The notes under the pieces were generated by a model that was not told where the DNA came from, did no database searches, and saw only the letters and a program-made list of their open reading frames with translations. Shown here piece after piece: positions 56,140 to 64,000 of a DNA stretch of 64,000 nt. The first letter of the stretch is position 1. Every line of letters starts with the position of its first letter. The DNA comes from Fonsecaea monophora (taxonomy: Eukaryota > Ascomycota > Eurotiomycetes > Chaetothyriales > Herpotrichiellaceae), in contig NW_019173966.1 of assembly GCF_001642475.1 (NCBI RefSeq), forward strand, positions 208,602 to 272,601. Direction: 5' to 3'. The translations under genes and the position numbers were made by a program.

Positions 56140-59100
56140 ATGACAGACCTAGCTACGGCCAACGGCACCACAAATGGAGCACACCAACATTCTTACGACA
56201 CCTCCAATATCCTGGAAGCCTTACAGGTCATCCACAATCCCACCACCAAGAATGAGGTTAGGAGGCAAGCTTCAGAGTTCCTGGAGAATCTGAAGTTGAG
56301 CAATGAAGCGCTTCAGTATGGGTGCGCCCTCGCAAGTGACAAATCGCAGCCACCTCTGGTACAACATTTCGGACTTTCGGTGCTCAGTCACATCGTCCGG
56401 CATGAGGTTCACCATCTCTCAGAGCAGCAAATGAATCAACTTCGAGAATGTATCAACGAACTGGGCCGGTCGATCCGGGACACGGAACTTGTCTTCATCC
56501 GCAACAAGATAGCTGAGCTATGGATCGAATTGGCCAAGCGCTATTGGGCTCTGGATATGTTCGGCTTGGACGAGCAGTTGGTGTACCTCTGGGAGCAGGA
56601 TCTTGTGCGCAAGGACTTTGTGCTCACAATATTGGAAAACTTGTCTGAAGACATATTTGTTCGGGACGATAGTGTTGCCATCATGCGCGGGCGAGAGTTG
56701 AACTCTGCACTTGTCGAGATCTTCACATCCAGCTCAAACTTCGCAGGAGGCATCAAAATCGGCGATACCACCCACCACATGCGCTTTGGGGAGGATGGAT
56801 GGCTCAGCAGGATCACGAAATTCCTTGAGGAAGCGATACAGAGCCCCAGTGTAGAGGGACAGCTGAAGGAAGTCGTCCTGAAAGCTCTCGCCACTATACG
56901 CTCCGCCTTCACCTGGGTCATGACACCAGCTATTGTTCATTCAATGGCTTTAGCAGTGACATGTGGATGCCTCACCCAGGCAGATCCAGATCTCATCATG
57001 GCTGCAATGGACAGTCTACTGTCGCTGTACGGAAGAGTCCGACTAGAAGAGCTCGAGGTGCAAGCTCTCGTGCATCCTCTCATCCAGCCAGACAGTATCG
57101 CCACATTCAGACAACTATACAGCTGGTCTATTGTTTCGGTAGATGAAATGGACAGCAGCAAATATGTCATTTCGAAAAAACTCTCAGAGTTGATGTCGTT
57201 ATTTGCAGATCACATGTGCCAATACAAACCCCCAGAACCCAGCACCCTCGACCTTTTTCCCTTTTTACGCTTCTTGACCATGGTGGCAGAACACGAAAGC
57301 TTGATAGTCTCGATCCCAGTCGTTCACTCCTGGGTCAAGATACTGGAGGTACAGAGCTGGCGAACAACTGCTGCTGTATCTCAATGTGTTGGCCCGCTTC
57401 TGGAGGTGGCCTCACAACGACTCATGCAATACGATCAGCTCCCCGATGATACTCGGGAGCCCGTTGTGGTATTCGTGAATGAGGAGATTGAGCTCTTCCC
57501 GGAACGCCAGGGATTCTATATGAACTACCGCAGACTATGCTCGGCTGTCATTGAATGGATATGTTTCGCACAATTGGAAGATGCGCTTCAAGCCGTGATG
57601 AATCGAGTTGACGCTCTCTTAAACGAGATCGAAGCGGCGGAACAACACTTCGACATCACGAGTTATGAACGCGTCTCCATGCATCTCCTACGTGCTGATG
57701 CCTACTTTGCCATGGTTGATGCTGCGTTCAAAGGGTTTGATCGATGGCAGGACGCACACCGAGAAGTTCCAAGCCCAGAAGAAGACCAACTGGTGCAAAG
57801 AATGCGGGAAGAGACCAAAGCGTGGGTGCTGAACATGATGAAAAATCGACACTTCAAAGACCCGCAAATCAGACAACGCCAGATCAAGACGGTAGTCGAA
57901 GTTTCCAACCGGGCTCTGAGAAAGGACACGGGATTCGCCTTTAGCGTCCTGGAGCACATATTGTCGTCCTTTATCATCATTCGACAACAAGATTCCAGCT
58001 ATGCGGATGCTGTCGAGGACTTGCACAGCTATGCCACGAGCGAGTTAAGACGCCTGTCGTTGCAACATGCAGACTATTTTGTCACCTTCTATGACCAGCT
58101 ACAAGCGAAATTCTCGGATCTAATAAATCAGATCAGTGCCAGCGAGCGACTGCAGGTTGATCTGAAGTCTACGCTCTTCTCTGTCATCCAACATGCGACA
58201 GGGGTCGACTACACCCACCGTCAAGCTAAGCTCGAAGAGTTTCTTCAACCCATTGCGGCAGCCTGGGCAGACCAAAATTTCCAGTCCGCTCTGGGCAGTC
58301 TGGAGTCCTTTGCTCATTTTCAAGGGTTTGATCAGATTGGACCGTATCTGGCATCTCTGGGAGCGGGCAAGATTGAGGATTGGTCTGCAGTTCCCTTCGA
58401 CAATCGTGGGGTGCAGATACAGAACGAAATGTCGTCTGCCTACGCCAGGTTACCTCTTCGAGCCACGCGGATTTTCTTAAGCATATCAACCGAGAGACTG
58501 GAACAAGGTTCTCAGCTCCATAGTATGATATGCGACCTGTGGTCACCCATGGTCCCAACGATGCTGGAGTATGTTCTCCGTCTTACGAGCTATAATCACC
58601 AATTGCACAACCCCTCATCATGGCCGAATGTACCTCCTGAACTCGAGGGCGTCATTCGACGAGTTCTCCGAGACCGATACTGGCAATCGGGTATCTCGTC
58701 CGGCTCCATGGGTGAGTTTCACAGCAGGGTCAAGGCCTCCAGGTCCACGCTCGAGGGATTTGCATCGTCAGTACGAGGGAAAATACGTGGATATCTCGAA
58801 CAGTGCTACAGCATCCTCCATACACTGGGCAGGCTAGGCACGACCTTCTATAGCATGCAGCAACTCCCCGAGTTGATCGCACAAGCCGCCATTGATTCAG
58901 CAGTCCCGCTAAGTCCACATCATTTCGCGGTCATGCTTCAGATGCTGCCCAAATTGATTGACGAATGCCCGCCGGGAAGTCGGCAACATTTCCTGACTCC
59001 AATCATATCGTCTGTCCTTGTGCAGATGGACATCAAGCTATCAACCGAGTGGGAGAAGATGAACCAGCGCAAGCAGAATAAGCACGATGAGGAGAACCTC

Positions 59101-59961
59101 AGCGACGAGATGAGAGATGACTCGGTGCTGCGGCAGACTACCTATCGGGCTGTCAATCTGGTTGCACACTGGTTGCAGCCGAGGCGCGAGCAGGAGCTGA
59201 GCTCGAAGAAGTCGATTGTCAATCGCAACTATCTGACGGACGGCACTCAACAAACAATGCGGGATTTCTTACTCTCGCACGTACATCTCCTGGAGAAGCT
59301 GCTTGTCCTCATTAACCATGCGCTTGCGTTCAAGGATATGAAATCGTCTTACCAGATGCTCATGACCGCGCACCGTCTTGTTCCAGAGTTTGCGTCCGAC
59401 CGTTTTGTTAGTGGCGAGGAGGCTGCCGCCGTGCGCGAGTACATCTCGACGGATATGCTCAAGACGGCAATCACTTGCTTGAACGATGGCTATTTCGCCG
59501 ATCAGCAGGTCTACTACGCCCAGCTGATCGCGACGATCTGGCTGTCGTACGGTTTGCCGAATCACGTCCCCGCCACAGAAACCACGCCCGCTCACGAACG
59601 TCCGTCGTTGACCCCGACGCCCCGGGACGTGATCCTCAGCCTACCAGGCATGACGGAGGCGAAGGTCAATCACGCATCTACATTGCTTCTCAAGGAAGCA
59701 TCGCTGGGCAACCGGTCCAAGAGGCTCCGAGCCATTATACTCGCGCTGCTCGAAGGCGTCAGGGGGGTCCGGGTCAGCGAGCTCGGCAAGATCGACACGA
59801 GACAGCAGCAGTCGAAGATCCTGGAGAAGTACAAGCAACGAGAGATGCTGAGCATGCAGGGCGTGGAAGACGGGGGACGGAAGGTTGTTGGTGGTGGTGG
59901 CGGTGGTATCGGGGACGACGGAGCTGATTTGGCGGGAGTCGCGGATATGTTTGGAAGCTAG
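56140..59961 (+). CDS. MSN5: Exportin-5/Msn5-type karyopherin
   Basis: Single exon of 1273 residues, close to the usual 1200-1250. ATG 56140 (MTDLATANGTTNG) precedes the conserved start ILEALQVIHNPTTKNEVRRQ, and the importin-beta N-terminal fold continues with SEFLENLKLS and LVQHFGLSVLSHIVRHE, followed by exportin-1-like HEAT repeats (FIRNKIAELWIELAKRYWAL, VYLWEQDLVRKDFVLTILEN). The C-terminus is Gly/Asp-rich (GGGGGGIGDDGADL). Msn5 (KapL in Aspergillus) carries phosphorylated transcription factors and other cargo out of the nucleus with Ran-GTP. No intron is needed anywhere in the frame, notable for a gene of this size here. Confidence 0.93.
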   Translation: MTDLATANGTTNGAHQHSYDTSNILEALQVIHNPTTKNEVRRQASEFLENLKLSNEALQYGCALASDKSQPPLVQHFGLSVLSHIVRHEVHHLSEQQMNQLRECINELGRSIRDTELVFIRNKIAELWIELAKRYWALDMFGLDEQLVYLWEQDLVRKDFVLTILENLSEDIFVRDDSVAIMRGRELNSALVEIFTSSSNFAGGIKIGDTTHHMRFGEDGWLSRITKFLEEAIQSPSVEGQLKEVVLKALATIRSAFTWVMTPAIVHSMALAVTCGCLTQADPDLIMAAMDSLLSLYGRVRLEELEVQALVHPLIQPDSIATFRQLYSWSIVSVDEMDSSKYVISKKLSELMSLFADHMCQYKPPEPSTLDLFPFLRFLTMVAEHESLIVSIPVVHSWVKILEVQSWRTTAAVSQCVGPLLEVASQRLMQYDQLPDDTREPVVVFVNEEIELFPERQGFYMNYRRLCSAVIEWICFAQLEDALQAVMNRVDALLNEIEAAEQHFDITSYERVSMHLLRADAYFAMVDAAFKGFDRWQDAHREVPSPEEDQLVQRMREETKAWVLNMMKNRHFKDPQIRQRQIKTVVEVSNRALRKDTGFAFSVLEHILSSFIIIRQQDSSYADAVEDLHSYATSELRRLSLQHADYFVTFYDQLQAKFSDLINQISASERLQVDLKSTLFSVIQHATGVDYTHRQAKLEEFLQPIAAAWADQNFQSALGSLESFAHFQGFDQIGPYLASLGAGKIEDWSAVPFDNRGVQIQNEMSSAYARLPLRATRIFLSISTERLEQGSQLHSMICDLWSPMVPTMLEYVLRLTSYNHQLHNPSSWPNVPPELEGVIRRVLRDRYWQSGISSGSMGEFHSRVKASRSTLEGFASSVRGKIRGYLEQCYSILHTLGRLGTTFYSMQQLPELIAQAAIDSAVPLSPHHFAVMLQMLPKLIDECPPGSRQHFLTPIISSVLVQMDIKLSTEWEKMNQRKQNKHDEENLSDEMRDDSVLRQTTYRAVNLVAHWLQPRREQELSSKKSIVNRNYLTDGTQQTMRDFLLSHVHLLEKLLVLINHALAFKDMKSSYQMLMTAHRLVPEFASDRFVSGEEAAAVREYISTDMLKTAITCLNDGYFADQQVYYAQLIATIWLSYGLPNHVPATETTPAHERPSLTPTPRDVILSLPGMTEAKVNHASTLLLKEASLGNRSKRLRAIILALLEGVRGVRVSELGKIDTRQQQSKILEKYKQREMLSMQGVEDGGRKVVGGGGGGIGDDGADLAGVADMFGS

Positions 59962-60547
59962 CTAGAAACTACCTGCTCACGAGTCAAAGGGGCCAACGGA
60001 CGATGATTAGTGACAAGATACGTCGGTACACAGGGTAGGTAGGTGCATGTAATCGCCCGTTGGATACCGCGAGGTGGATCGCACTGCCAACGCAGATATC
60101 TATATGAAGCTCCAAAGGGGGGGGGGGGGGGGAAACGTGGCCAGCCCTTGTCGTCAGAGATCGGTCTTGTGGGCTTCTCCTCTGCACTGGCTCTACTCTA
60201 GTAGATGATGATAATCTGATCTGATCTGTTATGAGTATGATTGATTGATTGACGGGCCTTTTCTGTTCCAATGGTGTGTCTCTGTATCGTGAGAGATGTT
60301 TTTTTGTGGTTTATTCTATGTATGTACATGTCGGGGATTGGTAGGGATCATCCCACACACGCGTGTCCTGATTCCATCCCTTCGTAGGGCTCTCGCTTTC
60401 GCTTTCGCGCCTCGTTGACTCTTGAATCTTTGGGGATGTGAGATGTGGATTTGCGTTGCTCGCTGCTCGCTGCTCGAGGGTGACGATTATCCATCGCTTG
60501 ATCGGAGAGCAAGGCTCGGGACGCCGTCAATATCAAAATCTGCCGCC
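59962..60547. other. Convergent 3' flank with 16-G run
   Basis: A 586-bp gap between the exportin and NDUFA13 stops. Contains an uninterrupted G16 at 60117-60132 and a short TTGA repeat near 60240. No gene seen. Confidence 0.6.
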
Positions 60548-61322
60548 TCATTCCACCGTTCTGTTGGGTGTGGCTGTAAATGTCGGTCTCACGAATCTGT
60601 GGTTGGAAGCAAGGAATGTTAGCATATCCTCTTCTCGAGTTGTTTTGGGACCTTTTGTGTTTTTCCTCGTGGTCTTCTTCTCGCTCTCGTTTCTCCCTCC
60701 TTCGTTTCTCCCTCCTGGCCACGGAAGACTTCCTCTGATGTCGTTGAATCTCCATCTTCTGCGGAATAACCCGATCCAGTCCAGCTCCCACCCGAAGGAG
60801 ACCACAACGCATCAAAAAACAAAGCACGGGGAAATGGACGAAAGCGTACCGGTCACTGTTGTAAGCCCCGCTCTGGCTGCCGAGCAGCTCCTTCTCCCTG
60901 GCCAAATCCGCATAGTATCTCCTGACCTGGTCCCGGTCCTCCTCGGCCTGCAGCAACGGCGTCAGGTGTATCCGACTCCACATCTTCTCGCGGGCCATTT
61001 CGTGTTTCTCGCGCTGTCCGACAAACACCTGGCGCCAGCCGTAGGCCATCACGGCCCCGACGCCGACGAGGTACCAGACGGGTTTGAGGCCGCGCGTGGG
61101 TATGTTACGCTGCGGGGGAAAAACGAGAGGACAGAAAATGTTAGTGCGCTGTTTCTTCTTCTTCTTATGCTGCTGCTGCTACCAAACGGGTTGGGGTTGG
61201 GGGCAGGGGAAGGGGAGGAGAGTGTAGGGAAGACGGGTCTGGTGGAGGCGCGAGAGAGCTTGTAGACGTACTCTGTATTGAACGGCTTCGTAGCCGCCCG
61301 TGGGCGGGAGGTCCTGGGGCAT
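60548..61322 (-). CDS. Mitochondrial complex I subunit NDUFA13 (GRIM-19, B16.6)
   Basis: Exons 61322-61272, 61109-60850 and 60596-60548 (introns of 162 and 253 bp) encode 119 residues. The start MPQDLPPTGGYEAVQYR and the join RNIPTRGLKPVWYLVGVG are family hallmarks; a single helix spans about residues 26-45. A long charged helix follows (REKHEMAREKMWSRIHLTPL), then EEDRDQVRRYYADLAREKEL, and the last exon supplies RFVRPTFTATPNRTVE. The protein is a one-helix accessory subunit at the membrane arm and Q-module junction of complex I. The short 3' exon (49 bp) follows an unusually long intron for this window. Confidence 0.93.
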
Positions 61323-62529
61323 CCTCTAAAAGGGCTGGCTGGTCCGGTTGGGTGTATCGCGACCTACATGCATAGACAGGACGAATGCAGTGGTGAGAGA
61401 GGAGCTTGAAATATCGAGATGAGGTCAATTGGAGGACGAGGCAGGCCGCAGGTCGAGTTGGGGTTTGGCCAATTTTGGGCTCAAATAAGCTTAAAGCAGC
61501 AGCACGTGCGCATGCTAGGTCGGAGCATTAATACCTCTCCAGTGGCTAGCGACTACATAATTACCATTCAGGTGAATTCTATTCGCTCCGCGTTTGCTTC
61601 CATCCTACGGAAGCCACTCAATCCCAGTTCTCCTCGGCTGCTCCTCGGCTGCTCCTGTGTAGCATGGCTTTTAATCAGAGAAAGGCCACAATAGGGAGAT
61701 GCAACGTACTCTCGAGGTTGCCAACATGATAATTTGACTGTCCTCCTCCACCAAGGCTGAGGGAACTCTCTTCTTACATCATGACTAACCATATCATGTT
61801 CAGCACTGCATCGCTTACCTGGACAGACCAGCAGATCCGGGACCTCTGCCGCGAGCATGTTTCAACGACACAGCTATCCGAATGTCCCTACTTCCACGCA
61901 GATCAGTAGTACATCAAGTGGGGAGCCACGGTGAACGTCGACAAGGCTCTCGTGCAAAACTATGTATGGGAACGCACACAAGAAGCGTCGTTCCGAGTGC
62001 CCAAGGTGTACTACTACTTTTAGGACCAAGAGCCTTCCCTCACTTGGGGCTTACGCTGTGGGTTTCTGGTGAGGGAATCCATCTCAGACGACACTGATGA
62101 ATTCACTGATCCTCATCTGCTGGCGCTGCCTTCCTCGATTTGTGGAAAATTCCAACGCCGGATTGAGTTCGACACAATTTGCCCTTGGGCTCCTGGTTCC
62201 GCACCCCCCTGCTCAGGCAGTCAAAACTGCTGCTTGGAGACGCAAATGAGTGGACTAATTGAACCGAATGGCTCACTCATGACTTACAGTAAATGGAGTG
62301 ATTCCTGAGAACCTGACGGATAATAATTCAGGTAGGCAAGTACGCTGGTAGGCTAAGATACGGCGAGGGCTGAGGACGTAGGAGGCATAGATCTTGGCGT
62401 CCATAGAAGAACCCCTTTAAAAGCGGCGGCAAATTTGTCCGCGACCTGCGTTGTACTGGAAAAAAGTTTTGGAAAGGCTTTAGACGTTCACATACCCTGG
62501 CGACTAATTCTGACTGTTGACACTTCGCT
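61323..62529. other. Divergent promoter region of NDUFA13 and TRM10, 1.2 kb
   Basis: No coding signal. An imperfect GCTCCTCG direct duplication lies near 61631-61652. Nothing else seen. Confidence 0.55.
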
Positions 62530-64000
62530 ATGGAGGCAGAGGAGCGGCCTGCAAAGCTTCGAAAGCTCAACTCTAACGATGACACCGGTTCAGCTGAAGA
62601 CGCGGGTACTCCTCTGTTGTCAAAACTACCTGGCACGACCAATGGCGCCGCAGATGCTCCGTTGTTGCAGAACAGTAAGCCAGAGGAGGAGTATACTGCT
62701 AATGTTGAAGACTCTTCAGTGAAGCGACAACATGGAGGAGAATTCATCCCAGACGAGTCGGAAGGCCTGGACGTATCCCCAGGAACCTTACCAGATGATA
62801 CCCACACGCTCCCTGCGCTGCAGCATCCGCAAGATGGCGACCTCCAAAAGCCGCTGTCCAAGAACCAGTTGAAGAAACTACGAAAGCAACAAGAATGGGA
62901 GGCTTCCCGAGATTACCGTAAGGCGAAGCGGAAACAGAAGACACAGGAGAAGAAGGCGAGGAAACGGGCCGCCCGAGAAGAGGAGGAACAGCACGGTCTC
63001 CAGACGCTGCAACAGTCTCCCGCTGTCGACGGAGGGGATGGAGGAGTTGACGGGACAAAGATGAAGACAATCCCAAATCCTCCTCGGGTACCTCCGAAGA
63101 TGAAACACCGTCGGTCTATCCAGGTTCCCGTGACCATCCTTATAGACTGCGGCTTCGACGATCTCATGTTGGACAAGGAACGCATATCGCTGGGCTCGCA
63201 ACTCACGCGGTCTTACTCTGACAACTCGCGCTCGCGGTATCGGGCTCATCTTGTGATCTCCTCTTGGGGTGGACTGCTGAAGAACAGGTTCGACACAGTG
63301 CTAAACAAGCATTATTTGAACTGGAGGAATGTCACGTTTGTGGAGGGGGATTTTGTCGAGGCGGCGAAGAAAGCTGACGAGTTGATGAAAGGGCCTGGAG
63401 GCGGCAATCTCGTCGGTTGTTTTGAGAAGTACGCTGCTGCTGCTGCTCCACAAGCTGGTGCTGGTGGCCCAGTTTCCGCCGTTCAGGGCGAAACATCCAA
63501 CGTTGCCAGTGGATCAGCAACCTCTGTTGGATCCGATCAGGTCGAGCAACCGGCCGCAACAGACGGTACTCCCAGCGACCAGCAACCATCAGCACCCAAG
63601 GATCCTCAAACCACCCAACCCAAAATCCTGCATTCTTCTCCGCCGACAGACCCATCTGCCCCTCCCCCCAGCGAAGTCATCTACCTCACCTCCGACTCGC
63701 CCGACACCCTCACCACCCTGTCCCCCTACTCGACCTACATCGTCGGCGGCCTGGTCGACAAGAACCGCCACAAGGGCATCTGCTACAAGACGGCCCGGGA
63801 GCGCGGCATCAAGACCGCCAAGCTGCCCATCGGAGAGTACCTGGAGATGACGTCCCGGAAGGTCTTGGCCACGAACCACGTCGTCGAGATCTTGCTCAGA
63901 TATCTCGAGGAGGAGGACTGGGGCAAGGCGTTTTTGAGGGTCATTCCGAAGAGGAGGGGGCCGGTTGAGGGAGGAGAAGGGGGGGGGGGGGGAGGGGGAG
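62530..64000 (+). CDS. TRM10: tRNA (guanine-9-N1)-methyltransferase TRM10 (partial, 3' end beyond right edge)
   Basis: Open from ATG 62530 (MEAEERPAKLRKLN) to the window edge, 490 residues visible, no stop. A basic, Lys-rich helix (SKNQLKKLRKQQEWEASRDY) precedes the SPOUT domain: VTILIDCGFDDLMLDKE, GSQLTRSYSDNSRSRYRAHL, then after a low-complexity insert YLTSDSPDTLTTLSPYSTYI, VGGLVDKNRHKGICYKTARE, KTAKLPIGEYLEMTSRKVLA and TNHVVEILLRYLEEEDWGKA. The enzyme uses S-adenosylmethionine to methylate G9 of tRNAs; the PIGEYL and TNHVVEIL stretch is the SAM-binding knot. An insert of about 90 Ser/Pro/Gln-rich residues splits the domain. The final codons run into a 14-G tract (63979-63992), read as Gly. 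Confidence 0.93.
   Translation, partial: MEAEERPAKLRKLNSNDDTGSAEDAGTPLLSKLPGTTNGAADAPLLQNSKPEEEYTANVEDSSVKRQHGGEFIPDESEGLDVSPGTLPDDTHTLPALQHPQDGDLQKPLSKNQLKKLRKQQEWEASRDYRKAKRKQKTQEKKARKRAAREEEEQHGLQTLQQSPAVDGGDGGVDGTKMKTIPNPPRVPPKMKHRRSIQVPVTILIDCGFDDLMLDKERISLGSQLTRSYSDNSRSRYRAHLVISSWGGLLKNRFDTVLNKHYLNWRNVTFVEGDFVEAAKKADELMKGPGGGNLVGCFEKYAAAAAPQAGAGGPVSAVQGETSNVASGSATSVGSDQVEQPAATDGTPSDQQPSAPKDPQTTQPKILHSSPPTDPSAPPPSEVIYLTSDSPDTLTTLSPYSTYIVGGLVDKNRHKGICYKTARERGIKTAKLPIGEYLEMTSRKVLATNHVVEILLRYLEEEDWGKAFLRVIPKRRGPVEGGEGGGGGGG

Noticed and set aside
60438..61265. 275-codon plus-strand frame
   Set aside because: Antisense to NDUFA13 and runs through its introns; the minus-strand gene has clear family blocks.
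1..64000. CRISPR arrays, operons with ribosome binding sites, phage genes
   Set aside because: The spliced genes, tRNA intron and protein families are eukaryotic fungal; no regularly spaced direct repeats of CRISPR type were seen.

Overview
This window is nuclear DNA of a filamentous ascomycete (Pezizomycotina). Short GT-AG introns (mostly 48-160 bp, often with CTRAY-like branch points) interrupt typical fungal proteins: a PMK1/Fus3-type MAP kinase, a Zn2Cys6 regulator, a fungal ring-hydroxylating Rieske oxygenase, and DUF3405, DUF7702 and DUF2306 membrane proteins. Protein wording suggests Eurotiomycetes, possibly Chaetothyriales. That placement is an inference from memory of related sequences, not a computed result. 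All splice models were read by eye from splice signals plus frame and family continuity.

Layout. 1-5.6 kb: a DUF3405 protein cut by the left edge, then a seven-exon Rieske oxygenase. 6.5-13 kb: a very large RBR-type ubiquitin ligase, ribosomal protein S19 and a DUF1772 membrane protein, all on the minus strand. 15-23.1 kb: a seven-helix DUF7702 protein, COPII subunit Sec24, the PMK1-type MAPK and a tRNA-Ser(UGA) with a 78-nt intron. 23.6-24.9 kb: complex I subunit NDUFA9.

25.9-41 kb is accessory-looking: a DUF2306 membrane protein, a Zn2Cys6 regulator convergent with a monocarboxylate-type MFS transporter, a repeat-like stretch with a candidate foldback element, a secreted protein with two copies of a six-cysteine module, a family-less membrane protein, and a P450 convergent with a VOC protein. 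No PKS, NRPS or terpene synthase is present, so at most this is a small catabolic or detoxification group.

41.9-46.1 kb: a 3'-5' exonuclease, two uncertain hypothetical genes and a broken protein kinase gene. 46.2-64 kb is core: AP-1 beta-adaptin, an FG nucleoporin with a CCCH finger, ribosomal protein S20, an ASCC2/Cue3-like CUE protein, exportin-5/Msn5, complex I subunit NDUFA13 (GRIM-19), and a TRM10 tRNA methyltransferase cut by the right edge.

Functionally, the core genes cover vesicle coats (Sec24, AP-1 beta), nuclear transport (Nup42-like, Msn5), translation and ribosome quality control (S19, S20, CUE protein, TRM10, tRNA-Ser), respiration (NDUFA9, NDUFA13) and signalling (MAPK). The most notable features are the doubly broken kinase pseudogene, the tandem six-cysteine secreted protein, the candidate foldback element near 32 kb and the long structured tRNA intron.
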